A model generated the notes under the pieces. It did not search any database. It saw nothing but the letters and a program-made list of their open reading frames with translations, and was not told where the DNA came from. A program made the position numbers and the translations under genes. Positions 52,673 to 61,308 of a stretch of 64,000 bases of DNA are shown piece by piece. How positions within the stretch are numbered: position 1 is the stretch's first letter; every line of letters begins with the position of its first letter. The stretch comes from Myceligenerans salitolerans (GTDB lineage: Bacteria > Actinomycetota > Actinomycetes > Actinomycetales > Cellulomonadaceae), in the NCBI RefSeq assembly GCF_017349295.1, contig NZ_JAFMPK010000035.1, positions 1 to 64,000 on the forward strand. Direction: 5' to 3'.

Positions 52673-55207
52673 TCACTGCGCCTGTTGTTTCCTGGCCCGC
52701 CAGAGGTGGCTGATCGACCACCTGCTCGCTCGCTCGGTCCGCGACATCGCGTCGGAGGGGCGAACGCCCAGGTCTGTCACCCGGTGCAGGAGGGCAGCCG
52801 GCCCGAACCATTCCCCCGCGCGCCGGATCGCGCGGGAGGACTGGGCCCGGTAGGCGTCCGGATCGGCCCACAGGCGGTCCACGACGGAAAGCGCGTCGTG
52901 CGGTGACGCGTACACGGCGGCATCACCGAAAGTCGGTTCCATGTAGTGCGGCAGAACCACGACGAGACCGGCATGCAACGCCTCGACGGTGGCCATGCCG
53001 AACGACTCGAAGAGCTCGGGTCCGTGGAAGTAGACCCAGAAATCCAGCTCGTTCAGGAACTCGGAGGGAGCGTGCGAGCCGAACGGGTACACCGTCCAGG
53101 CGTTGTCGACGTCGAGCCCGGTGCGGCGACTCGCCTGGGTCGCACCTCCCAGCACGCGGATGTCCCTCGATCCGTCGACGGGGTAGACCTCTTGGAGCAC
53201 CTCGGCGTCGGGCCACTTCTCGAAGCCGTCGCGAGAGTGCCTGCCGATCACCGGCGGACGATCGGGGGCCGCGTCCCTGGGTTCGGCCGGTGCGGAAGGA
53301 AGGATTCCGTGCCAGTCGTTCTCCGTCAGCAGGCCAGGTGCGACGAGTCCCTCGAGGAGCTTGCGGATGACCTTCGACTCGGGGGCGACCTGTGGAGTCA
53401 CGCCGAACATCGCTTCCGCCGTGGTGACGACCGTCGACATGTCGTACATCGGGTTCGAGCCGTCGGCGTCGTGCGGAGGATGATTGACGATCTGAACGAG
53501 GCGGCGGGTGGTGATCGCACACCTTTGTGGCTCGGCGAACTGCAGAACCGTCGGATGACGCACGACCGTGAGATCGGCGGCCAACTCGGTGGCCGACGAG
53601 ACGATCTCAGCTCCGGGCCGCACAGCGACGTCCAGAATTCGGGGGTCGATCCGGAGACCGTGCTTGGGCACAGCGGAATCGAGTTGCAGGAGCGCGACGC
53701 GATGGCCCGCGTCGAGCAGCGCGGTGATCTCGTTACGCGCGAGGCTCGTGTTCCCGCCGGGAAAGCGGAAGTCGGTTGCGTAGACCACATCGACGTGATG
53801 AGGCCTTCGATGTCGCGGTAACAGCATGATCGGCGCGGAGAACGGGCGGGAACCCCCGGCGGAGGGACCGGCTTCGAGCGCGGACGCCGGGGCCGTGGCG
53901 TGCCAGTGCTGGAACGACTCCGCGTACCACCGCCGGTCCTGGTCGAAGGCCACGGGTCGGTCAGGACTCCGATCGGAGCGGATGATCCGGGTCGGCGCCT
54001 TCCCGACGACGCCGATCGCCAGGCCGGTCAGCGCCTTGACTCTGCCCGCCAGTTCTGCGTCCGAGTACCGTTCCGTGCGGTCCCAGCCGCCGGCGAGCAC
54101 GGGATGCTCTCGTCGGAGCATCATGGTGTCGCGTTCGGGGCCTATGAAACCAAGGTTCTCGCCGGAACCGACGAAGTACAGGTCGTCGGTGGCGTGGACG
54201 GCCGGTGCGATACAGCCGACACGCTCCGGGTGGTTCTCCAGGTAGTCGACCTGGCGCTCCACCGCGCGTGGGTGCAGCCAGGTTCCGGGATGGTGGAAGG
54301 TGACGTAGGTGCCGCTGGCTGCACGGGCGATGGCCAGTCGGCGCGCCTCCGTGGGGCCGGCCTCGTCCTCGACCCGGATGTGGCGGATTCGCGGATCGGC
54401 CACGGCCCACGGGCTTCTTCGGGGCAGTGCAGGGACCTGCCGGACGACGATGATCTCCACATTGCGGTAGGACTGCTCCAGAAGCGTCCTCGCGCCGCCC
54501 GGCGTCCATGGTCCGTCGGCAGACGCGACCACGCTGACCAAGGGGCCGCTGTCCACGCGAGACGTCGGTGAGCACTCGAGCCGTTCGAAGGCGCTTCCCG
54601 CTCCCCCACCCACCACGGGCGGTTCCAGTCCTGCGTCGGTGAGAACTGCTTTCAGCGCCCTGGTCGCGGCCTCGAACTCCCGGCCCGTCCTGTCGTGGCG
54701 ACGGCGGAGCGAATTGGCGACGAGCAGCTGCCCCTGACGGTGCGTCGAGTCCGCGGTGCGGAGGGTTCGGACGTAGTGCTTCAGCGCCTCCGTCCGTCCG
54801 TCCAGGGCCAGCAGCTCCAGGAAGTCGAGGGTCTCCCGATCCTGGAGCGCGGCCCTCCCACCGACAACGGCGACCAGTTCGAACAGCGCCAGTGCATCCG
54901 CGCGGTCGTCGTCGTCGCGAGCGGTGCGGGCGACCGTCCTCGCGAGGCGTGCGATGACCCGGAGATCGAGCGTGCCGGCGAGTTCGCGCCGAGCGTCGTC
55001 GGTGCTCGCGTCGTGTACGAGCCTTGCCAGTTCAGCGTACGTCCGGCCGCCGTACGTGGCCGCGGCCGCGATCAGGTCGCGGGCGCGGGTCGTGCCGGTA
55101 CGTATCGACATCTCGGCGAGCCCTCGCGACCGACGTGCGTACGCGGCGGCGAGGCGGTCCTCGATACCGGCTCGTGCATCCGAGGTTCGGTCCGGCGCAG
55201 TGCTCAC
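52673..55207 (-). CDS. Two-module glycosyltransferase (GT2-like plus GT4-like)
   Basis: 844 residues, cytoplasmic, no membrane helix. Helical Ala/Arg-rich region 1-220; a GT2-like module about 225-430 (PLVSVVASADGPWTPGGART, EQSYRNVEIIVV, TFHHPGTWLHPRA at the usual DxD place, lacking a clear DxD); then a GT4-like module about 495-815 (VYATDFRFPGGNTSLARNEI, VVRHPTVLQF, WVYFHGPELFESFGMATVEA, with the E-x7-E motif ESFGMATVE). It resembles teichoic-acid or capsule enzymes with two transfer steps. GTG 55207 follows TAACCT by 6 nt. Between amidase and a divergent cell-wall-binding-repeat gene, so a wall-polymer role fits. The first module may be inactive. Confidence 0.85.
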   Translation of the reverse strand: MSTAPDRTSDARAGIEDRLAAAYARRSRGLAEMSIRTGTTRARDLIAAAATYGGRTYAELARLVHDASTDDARRELAGTLDLRVIARLARTVARTARDDDDRADALALFELVAVVGGRAALQDRETLDFLELLALDGRTEALKHYVRTLRTADSTHRQGQLLVANSLRRRHDRTGREFEAATRALKAVLTDAGLEPPVVGGGAGSAFERLECSPTSRVDSGPLVSVVASADGPWTPGGARTLLEQSYRNVEIIVVRQVPALPRRSPWAVADPRIRHIRVEDEAGPTEARRLAIARAASGTYVTFHHPGTWLHPRAVERQVDYLENHPERVGCIAPAVHATDDLYFVGSGENLGFIGPERDTMMLRREHPVLAGGWDRTERYSDAELAGRVKALTGLAIGVVGKAPTRIIRSDRSPDRPVAFDQDRRWYAESFQHWHATAPASALEAGPSAGGSRPFSAPIMLLPRHRRPHHVDVVYATDFRFPGGNTSLARNEITALLDAGHRVALLQLDSAVPKHGLRIDPRILDVAVRPGAEIVSSATELAADLTVVRHPTVLQFAEPQRCAITTRRLVQIVNHPPHDADGSNPMYDMSTVVTTAEAMFGVTPQVAPESKVIRKLLEGLVAPGLLTENDWHGILPSAPAEPRDAAPDRPPVIGRHSRDGFEKWPDAEVLQEVYPVDGSRDIRVLGGATQASRRTGLDVDNAWTVYPFGSHAPSEFLNELDFWVYFHGPELFESFGMATVEALHAGLVVVLPHYMEPTFGDAAVYASPHDALSVVDRLWADPDAYRAQSSRAIRRAGEWFGPAALLHRVTDLGVRPSDAMSRTERASRWSISHLWRARKQQAQ

Positions 55208-55213
55208 CGAGGA

Positions 55214-55219
55214 AGGTTA
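55214..55219 (-). promoter_or_regulatory. -10 element of two-module glycosyltransferase, leaderless
   Basis: TAACCT on the minus strand, 6 nt, then GTG 55207. Confidence 0.6.
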
Positions 55220-55310
55220 CCCGTGCGTGTGCCGCGCCCTTGCCAAGGGCATGGTGTCCATGGGGGACTTTTTCACCATTGGTCAAGAACGGACTTCACC
55301 CGCTACTTCC

Positions 55311-55341
55311 TTGGAAGAAGCGCTCTCCGTGGGTCTAGGGT
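55311..55341 (+). promoter_or_regulatory. Candidate promoter of cell-wall-binding-repeat protein
   Basis: TTGGAA (55311-55316), 19 bp, TAGGGT (55336-55341). RNA from about 55348; leader about 25 nt with GAAGGAG before ATG 55373. Confidence 0.4.
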
Positions 55342-55372
55342 GTGGCCGACATCCCCCAACGAAGGAGTTGCC

Positions 55373-56662
55373 ATGCCCAGGCTCGGCACCTTGCTGAAGC
55401 CCACGAAGCTGTCTGCGAAGCGCCATGCGTGCCGTGCGGTCGCGGCCACGGCGACCGCCGCACTGGCGGTCACCGCCCTCGGGGGCACCGTGTCCGCAGC
55501 GCCCGAGGCCGCCCCCGGACCGCGCGCGGACCTCGCCCCGATCGAGTCCCCCGTGAGCAAGATCCCCGCCGAGACGCGGGCCCGGATCACGGCCGAACTT
55601 CGGAAGACGCACGGAGTCCCGGCCGACGCCGGCGTGGAGAGCACCGCCGCCGCCGAGGAGGTCTTCCGTGTGTCCGGCCGGGACCGCTACGCAACCTCGG
55701 TGGAGACCTCGTGGTACACCCCCTGGGGTGACATCGACGGGGACGGGGAACTCGGCGAGGTCGAGTTCGAGGACGGTTCCTTCTGGGTCGAAGAGCCCGC
55801 CCCCGTCGTGTACGTCGCGACCGGCGGCAACTACCCGGACGCGCTCAGCGCGGCTGCACCCGCGGGTCTGCAGGGCGGGCCGCTGCTCCTGACGCGCACG
55901 GACTCGCTACCTGGAATCGTCGCGGACGAGATCGAGCGACTGCAGCCGGAACAGATCGTCGTCGCGGGCGGTGAGGGCGCAGTGTCGGCGGACGTCTACG
56001 ACGAACTGGCCGAGATCGAGCCGAACATCCGCCGGGACGCCGGCAGCACCCGGTACGAGACATCGCGCGTGCTCTCCGAGCGCGGTTTCGCCCACCTGGG
56101 AGACCAGTTCCCGGGTGGGGCCTTCATCACGACGGGCAAGAACTTCCCCGACGCGCTCGCCTCCAGCGCTGCCGGTGGTACGTACGCCTTGCCGGTCGTG
56201 CTCGTCCCCGGGGCCGCTTCCGGGCTCGACGCCGAGACGGAGGCACTGTTCTCCCGTATGGGCATCGACTGGGCCTCGATCGTCGGCGGCACGGGTGCGG
56301 TCAGCGAGGGCATCGAAGCCGACCTGATCGACCGGATGGGCGGCGACTACGTCGAGCGCCTGGGCGGTGCCACGCGGTACGAGACCGCTGTCGCCATCAA
56401 CGACGGCTACTTCGGGTGGGACCACGACGTGAACGGCTACCTGCCTGTCGGGGCCAACATCGCCACGGGCAAGAACTTCCCCGACGCTCTGGGCGCCGGT
56501 GCCCTCGCGGGGATGTACCAGGAGCCGTTGTACACGTCGCGTCAGGACTGTCTGCCGAACGACACCCTCGACCACATGCGGTACCTGGAGGTCCAGGAGG
56601 TCTGGCTCTACGGCGGCGAGAGCGCGCTGAGCCCTGCGGTCGAGGCACTCACGACCTGCTGA
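55373..56662 (+). CDS. Secreted cell-wall-binding-repeat (CW_binding_2) protein with EF-hand-like insertion
   Basis: 429 residues. Signal peptide about 1-42 (ATAALAVTALGG, VSAAPEAA). No catalytic domain; three CW_binding_2 repeats from about 97 (SGRDRYATS), 221 (DAGSTRYETS) and 330 (GGATRYETA), each with NFPDAL-type cores. In repeat 1 a 20-residue insertion contains DIDGDGELGEVE (120-131), a textbook EF-hand/dockerin calcium loop. Repeat 3 has a degenerate version (DHDVNGYL, 350-357) at the same place. ATG 55373 with GAAGGAG upstream. The amidase at 50225 carries the same repeats without insertions. Likely a wall-anchored surface protein whose folding or binding depends on calcium. Confidence 0.88.
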   Translation: MPRLGTLLKPTKLSAKRHACRAVAATATAALAVTALGGTVSAAPEAAPGPRADLAPIESPVSKIPAETRARITAELRKTHGVPADAGVESTAAAEEVFRVSGRDRYATSVETSWYTPWGDIDGDGELGEVEFEDGSFWVEEPAPVVYVATGGNYPDALSAAAPAGLQGGPLLLTRTDSLPGIVADEIERLQPEQIVVAGGEGAVSADVYDELAEIEPNIRRDAGSTRYETSRVLSERGFAHLGDQFPGGAFITTGKNFPDALASSAAGGTYALPVVLVPGAASGLDAETEALFSRMGIDWASIVGGTGAVSEGIEADLIDRMGGDYVERLGGATRYETAVAINDGYFGWDHDVNGYLPVGANIATGKNFPDALGAGALAGMYQEPLYTSRQDCLPNDTLDHMRYLEVQEVWLYGGESALSPAVEALTTC

Positions 56663-56695
56663 TCACCTCCGTCCAGCACATGCTGGCACCGTGAC

Positions 56696-56725
56696 GGGGC
56701 CGTCCTCCTCCGGGAGGGCGGCCCC
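56696..56725 (+). terminator. UNCG-loop terminator after CW_binding_2 gene
   Basis: 13-bp stem with one G-U pair: GGGGCCGTCCTCC (56696-56708), loop TCCG, GGAGGGCGGCCCC (56713-56725). The loop is of the stable UNCG class; a weak T-rich stretch (GTTGACGTTTCT) follows. Confidence 0.8.
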
Positions 56726-57149
56726 GTTGACGTTTCTGACCGCCTGCACGATCCGCCGGCGACCACCCACCGACTCCACGATCTGCACCGCTGTCGTCCC
56801 GACGCCGCTCGCACCAGATCATGGGGGCTCGTCCGGTCGGTGACCGGGCGTGAACGGCTGGGCCGTGCCGTCGATCGGGTCAGGCCTGCCCGCAGCAGTT
56901 CGAGGGGTGGAGATCGAGCCGCCTGCGTCGATCCAGACGGCATTCGGCCGACCCTGCCGAAGTCCTTCCAGCGACGTCAGGAGGCGCTCGGCATGCTCCG
57001 GTCCGACGAGGAGGTTGTTGACCTCCGCCTGAGGGGCGTCCTGCCAACCCGCCAGCGAGTGTTCGACGCCGCCCACATCGAGCGGGAGCGCGACGGTGGT
57101 GGGCCTCCGCGACGACGCCTTCGGACGAACCGCACGTCCGCGCGACCAG
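56726..57149. other. Stretch without assigned gene between CW_binding_2 protein and manB
   Basis: About 420 bp. A minus-strand open frame ending at 56819 has plausible codon use over about 60 codons (HSLAGWQDAPQAEVNNLLVG and ERLLTSLEGLRQG) but no start codon with a ribosome site or -10 in frame, and no family I know. An adjacent minus frame has its own ATG near 57164 (MARVLVARTCGSSEG), so one frameshifted or decayed gene is possible. Not annotated as CDS. Confidence 0.4.
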
Positions 57150-57155
57150 TACCCT
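57150..57155 (+). promoter_or_regulatory. -10 element of manB, leaderless
   Basis: TACCCT, 6 nt, then GTG 57162. Confidence 0.6.
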
Positions 57156-57161
57156 TGCCAT

Positions 57162-58634
57162 GTGTCGATCGACCTCACCCAGATCATCAAGGCCTACGAC
57201 GTCCGCGGCACCGTGCCGGACCAGCTCTCGCCCGGCGTGGCGCGCGCCATCGGGGCCGCGTTCGCGCGGGTCGTGGTGCTGAACGCCCAGGACAGGCGCG
57301 CCGGCGGTGACCAGGCTCGCCCCGGCGTCGTCGTCGGCCACGACATGCGGGAGTCCGGCCCTGAGCTCGTCGCGGCGTTCGCCGAGGGGCTGACCGCCGC
57401 CGGCGTCGACGTCGTGCGCATCGGGCTGTGCTCGACGGACGGTCTGTACCACGCCTCCGGCGTCCTGGACCTGCCGGGCGCGATGTTCACCGCCAGCCAC
57501 AACCCGGCCGAGTACAACGGCATCAAGCTGTGCAAGGCCGGGGCGGCGCCCGTCGGGCAGGAGACCGGCCTCGCGGAGGTCCGGGAGCTGGCCCAGGGCT
57601 ACCTGGACGGCGGGCTTCCCGAGCCCGCCGCTGAGCCGGGCACGGTCACGGACCGCGACATGCTCGGCGACTACGCGGCCTTCCTGCGCGGCCTCGTCGA
57701 CCTCTCGGGCCTCCGCCCGCTCAAGGTCGTCGTCGACGCCGGCAACGGCATGGGCGGGCACACCGTTCCGGCCGTCCTCGGCACGGGGGCCGGACTGCCG
57801 GAGCTGCCGCTGGAGATCGTGCCGCTGTACTTCGAGCTGGACGGCTCCTTCCCGAACCACGAGGCGAATCCGCTCGAGCCCAAGAACCTGCTGGACCTGC
57901 AGGCAGCCGTGGTGGCGAACGAAGCGGACATCGGCCTCGCGTTCGACGGCGACGCCGACCGCTGCTTCGTCGTGGACGAGAAGGGCGCCCCGGTCTCGCC
58001 GTCGGCCATCACCGCGCTGGTAGGACTGCGTGAGGTGGAGAAGGAGCGGGCCGAGGGCCGCGACTCGATCGTGATCCACAACCTGATCACGTCCCGTGCC
58101 GTGCCGGACTTCCTCACCGCTGCGGGCGCCACCACCGTGCGCACGCGCGTGGGCCACTCCTTCATCAAGGCGCAGATGGCCGAGCACACAGCCGTGTTCG
58201 GCGGGGAGCACAGCGCCCACTACTACTTCCGCGACTTCTTCTTCGCGGACACCGGCATGCTCGCCGCGATGCACGTGCTCGCGGCGCTCGGCACGCAGGA
58301 GCACCCGCTGAGCGCGCTCGGCGAGATGTACGAGCCGTACGTGGCCTCGGGCGAGATCAACTCGCGGGTCACGGACGTCCCCGCGGCCCGGGCGCGCGTC
58401 TACGAGGCGTACGTGACCCGGGAAGGCGCGGGTGCCGTCGAGGTCGACGAGCTCGACGGGCTCACGGTGTCCCACTGGGACGGGCAGCCTCAGTGGTGGT
58501 TCAACCTGCGTGCCTCGAACACAGAGCCGTTGCTGCGGCTCAACGTGGAGGCCGCGGACGCCGACATCATGGAGAAGGTGCGCGACGACGTGCTGTCTCT
58601 GGTGCGCGCCGACGACCCGGAGCAGGACGCGTGA
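57162..58634 (+). CDS. manB: Phosphomannomutase/phosphoglucomutase
   Basis: 490-residue alpha-D-phosphohexomutase converting mannose-6-P to mannose-1-P (and possibly the glucose pair), next step after ManA. Catalytic phosphoserine Ser112 in FTASHNPAEYNGIK; metal loop DGDADR at 262-267; sugar-binding GGEHSAHYYF; phosphate-binding end NLRASNTEPLLRLNVEA. N-terminus DLTQIIKAYDVRGTVPDQL is the actinobacterial ManB form. GTG 57162 is chosen because TACCCT lies 6 nt upstream; the frame is open 22 codons further. Stop overlaps the Trm112-like start (GTGA 58631-58634). Confidence 0.95.
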   Translation: MSIDLTQIIKAYDVRGTVPDQLSPGVARAIGAAFARVVVLNAQDRRAGGDQARPGVVVGHDMRESGPELVAAFAEGLTAAGVDVVRIGLCSTDGLYHASGVLDLPGAMFTASHNPAEYNGIKLCKAGAAPVGQETGLAEVRELAQGYLDGGLPEPAAEPGTVTDRDMLGDYAAFLRGLVDLSGLRPLKVVVDAGNGMGGHTVPAVLGTGAGLPELPLEIVPLYFELDGSFPNHEANPLEPKNLLDLQAAVVANEADIGLAFDGDADRCFVVDEKGAPVSPSAITALVGLREVEKERAEGRDSIVIHNLITSRAVPDFLTAAGATTVRTRVGHSFIKAQMAEHTAVFGGEHSAHYYFRDFFFADTGMLAAMHVLAALGTQEHPLSALGEMYEPYVASGEINSRVTDVPAARARVYEAYVTREGAGAVEVDELDGLTVSHWDGQPQWWFNLRASNTEPLLRLNVEAADADIMEKVRDDVLSLVRADDPEQDA

Positions 58635-58903
58635 CGCCGGGGAACGGCGGGAACGCCGAGGCTGCGGGGGCCGGCGTGGCCGGTTCCGGGACGGAGGCCG
58701 AGACGGCTCGGGCCGCCGGGGCCGACCTGCCCGACTGGGTGCGTTTCATGCTGCGCTGCCCGGTCACCGGCGCCACGCTGATCGACGGCGCCGGCCCGGA
58801 CGGCGCGCCCGAGTTGCACTCGACAGATCCGGACAGGCCGCTGGCCTACCCGGTGCGGGACGGTATCCCGGTGCTTCTGGAGTCGGACGCGCGCGAACTC
58901 TGA
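58631..58903 (+). CDS. Trm112-like (DUF343) small protein
   Basis: 90 residues. The C-terminal 55 form the Trm112 fold: VRFMLRCPVTGATLIDGAG, then LAYPVRDGIPVLLESDA. Only one cysteine remains, so it does not bind zinc as eukaryotic Trm112 does. The N-terminal 35 residues are Ala/Gly-rich and variable. GTG lies within the manB stop, so it is coupled to manB, the usual place for this family in actinobacteria. Bacterial Trm112-like proteins are thought to stabilise partner methyltransferases or act in envelope glycolipid steps; role here unknown. Confidence 0.85.
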   Translation: MTPGNGGNAEAAGAGVAGSGTEAETARAAGADLPDWVRFMLRCPVTGATLIDGAGPDGAPELHSTDPDRPLAYPVRDGIPVLLESDAREL

Positions 58904-58990
58904 CAGGGACGGATGGCTCCACTGATCCATCACGATTCGCGGTGATGTGTCGAAGGTGTGATGTGTTCCAATCGGTGCCGACATGGACGC

Positions 58991-58996
58991 TACGCT
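58991..58996 (+). promoter_or_regulatory. Candidate -10 of acyltransferase/SGNH gene
   Basis: TACGCT; RNA from about 59003, leader about 32 nt with GAGAAGG before ATG 59035. Upstream, CATCAC (58928-58933) and GTGATG (58942-58947) form a small inverted repeat that may be an operator or terminator. Confidence 0.4.
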
Positions 58997-59034
58997 GTGG
59001 CGGCCGATCTGCCGTCTCCGACTGAGAAGGGCTG

Positions 59035-61230
59035 ATGACCAGCGCTCCTGCACTTCGTGAGCCCGTTTCCGCGCCTGGCCGCCCGTCAGAGCACCCCGGA
59101 GGACTACCCGTCCTCGACGCCCGCCCACCGGTCCGTCCAGGACGGGTCCCGGAGGGACGGGCGGGAGACGCCACCCCGTCCCGAGGTGGCGACTTCCGGC
59201 CCGAGCTGCACGGCCTGCGGGCCGTCGCCGTGCTTCTCGTGGTCGCATATCACGTCTGGTTCGGCAGGGTCTCGGGCGGCGTCGACGTCTTCCTGTTCCT
59301 CACCGGGTTCCTGATCACCGGGTCACTCGCCCGGACGGCCCGGCGCACAGGGCGGATCCGGCCGTTCGCGTTCCTGTCGCGTCTCGCCTCGCGACTCCTT
59401 CCGCCCGTGGTGATCGTCCTCGTAGGCACCGTGCTCGCGACGTTCTTCCTGCTGCCGCGCGGACGCCTCCTGGAGACGATCGACGAGGCGATCGCCTCGC
59501 TGCTGTACCACGAGAACTGGTACCTCGCCGAGCGCGCCGTGGACTACAACACCCGCGACGAAGGCTCGAGCGTGCTGCAGCACTTCTGGTCGCTCTCGAT
59601 CCAGGGGCAGTTCTACCTGGTGTGGCTCGTGGTCGCGGCCTTCGGGCTCGCGATCGTGTGGAAGTCGCTGTCCCGGATCCGGGCGGCGTTCCTCCTGATC
59701 ATCGTGCCTGTCGCGGTCGCGTCGCTCGGCTGGTCCGTGTACCTCACCGCGACGAACCAGGTCTGGGCCTACTTCGACACGGGCGCGCGGCTGTGGGAGT
59801 TCGCCGTCGGCGGCATTCTCGCTCTGACCATCCACCGGATCGTGCTGCCGCGCGCGGTGCGGTTCGTACTCGGCTGGGCCGGTCTGCTCGCGCTCATCGC
59901 GTGCGGGGCGTTGTTCGACGTCTCGACGATGTTCCCGGGATGGATCGCGTTGTGGCCGGTCCTGTCCGCGGCGCTCGTTCTCGTCGCCGGGCACACGAAG
60001 GTTCCCGGGTCGGCCGACCGCCTGCTGCAGTGGCGGCCGCTCGCGGTGATCGCCGACTGGTCGTACGCCCTGTACCTCTGGCACTGGCCCGTGCTCATGC
60101 TGTACCTCAACGTGACCGGGATGAGCCGGGTCGATGCGCTCGGAGGCGCGTACGTCGTGGGCATCTCTCTCGCCCTCGCCTGGGTCACCACGTTCCTGCT
60201 CGACCATCGACCGCTGCGGCCACCGCGGGCAGAGCAGCCGGCGCGACAGCTCGGTCATGCCGCGCTGTGGGCTGTTCCGGCCCTGCTCGCGGGTCTTTGC
60301 GTACAGCAACAGGTCGCGCTCGCCGATCAGCGCGAGGCCGAGCGAGAGGCCTTCCTGGCGTCGAACGAGGGCCGGTACCCGGGAGCAGGCGTGATCATCG
60401 ATCCCGAGCTCCACCGCGACATGCCAGATCTGCCGTGGATTCCGTCCGTCGGAGCGCGCGATGATCTCCCGGCGGTCTCGTCAGGAGAGTGCTTCCTGCA
60501 AGTGGCGAGCACCGGGCTGACGTTCTGTGAATCCGGCGACGTGACCGGTGACAGGACGATCGCGATCGTCGGGTCGTCGCGGGCTGCGCACTATCTCGAG
60601 GCATTCGACGCACCAGCCGCCGAGAACGGCTGGCGGCTGGTCACGATCACCAAGCCCGGATGCCAGTACTCGGCCGACCCCGGTGAGACGCCCGTGGGCC
60701 GGGCCGTCGTGCCGGCCGACGGCCCGGCAGGGAACGAGGACGCGGCCGTGCCCAGCGCCGCCGACTGCCGGTCGTGGAACCAGGCAGCACACGCCTTTCT
60801 GATGTCCAGCCCGCCGGACCTGGTCATCACTCTCGGCACCCGGCGACTCGAGGACCAGGAGAAGTATCCCGAGGGTTTCGTCGCACGGTGGCGCGACCTG
60901 ACCGCGGCCGGTTCCCGGGTGCTCGCACTGGAGGACATCCCCCGTCTGGAGGAAGACCTGCTCGCGTGCGCGGAACTCAGGGGTCCTCGCGCCTGCGTGC
61001 TCCACGTGCCGGATCTGCGTGGCGCCGCCTCGGTGGCCAGTCGCTACGCAGGTGTCCCCGAGGGGGTCACGTTCCGTAGTTTCACGCCGTTCATCTGTCC
61101 GGACGGAACCTGCTCGCCGGTACGCGGTAACGTGCTCGTGTATCGCGACGCGTCGCACCTCACCGCGACCTACGCCGCGACCTTGGCGCCGGTCGCCGAG
61201 CGGTTCGTGCGCGAGGCGACAGGGTGGTGA
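59035..61230 (+). CDS. Membrane acyltransferase with SGNH domain (OafA/YrhL type)
   Basis: 731 residues. Acyltransferase_3 domain of ten helices (about 60-420): FRPELHGLRAVAVLLVVAYH with the catalytic His, GGVDVFLFLTGFLI, YHENWYLAERAVDYN, QHFWSLSIQGQFYLVW and LYLWHWPVLM. Then a linker and an external SGNH domain (about 490-730): IAIVGSSRAAHYLEAF (block I, normally GDSH, here GSSR) and final Asp-His in YRDASHLTA. Such proteins move acetyl groups from cytoplasmic acetyl-CoA to surface polysaccharide or peptidoglycan. ATG 59035 has GAGAAGG upstream. A second member lies at the right edge, with a sulfotransferase-like gene between. Confidence 0.92.
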   Translation: MTSAPALREPVSAPGRPSEHPGGLPVLDARPPVRPGRVPEGRAGDATPSRGGDFRPELHGLRAVAVLLVVAYHVWFGRVSGGVDVFLFLTGFLITGSLARTARRTGRIRPFAFLSRLASRLLPPVVIVLVGTVLATFFLLPRGRLLETIDEAIASLLYHENWYLAERAVDYNTRDEGSSVLQHFWSLSIQGQFYLVWLVVAAFGLAIVWKSLSRIRAAFLLIIVPVAVASLGWSVYLTATNQVWAYFDTGARLWEFAVGGILALTIHRIVLPRAVRFVLGWAGLLALIACGALFDVSTMFPGWIALWPVLSAALVLVAGHTKVPGSADRLLQWRPLAVIADWSYALYLWHWPVLMLYLNVTGMSRVDALGGAYVVGISLALAWVTTFLLDHRPLRPPRAEQPARQLGHAALWAVPALLAGLCVQQQVALADQREAEREAFLASNEGRYPGAGVIIDPELHRDMPDLPWIPSVGARDDLPAVSSGECFLQVASTGLTFCESGDVTGDRTIAIVGSSRAAHYLEAFDAPAAENGWRLVTITKPGCQYSADPGETPVGRAVVPADGPAGNEDAAVPSAADCRSWNQAAHAFLMSSPPDLVITLGTRRLEDQEKYPEGFVARWRDLTAAGSRVLALEDIPRLEEDLLACAELRGPRACVLHVPDLRGAASVASRYAGVPEGVTFRSFTPFICPDGTCSPVRGNVLVYRDASHLTATYAATLAPVAERFVREATGW

Positions 61231-61296
61231 CCGAAGCTCTCGGATGGATGGCGGTCCGTGGCAAAGAGCCGGTTCCTGGCGCCTTGATCCTTCCCG

Positions 61297-61302
61297 TAAT
61301 CT
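61297..61302 (+). promoter_or_regulatory. -10 element of sulfotransferase-like gene, leaderless
   Basis: TAATCT, 6 nt, then ATG 61309. A GTG at 61303 directly abuts the hexamer and is therefore rejected as the start. Confidence 0.6.
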
Positions 61303-61308
61303 GTGCGC

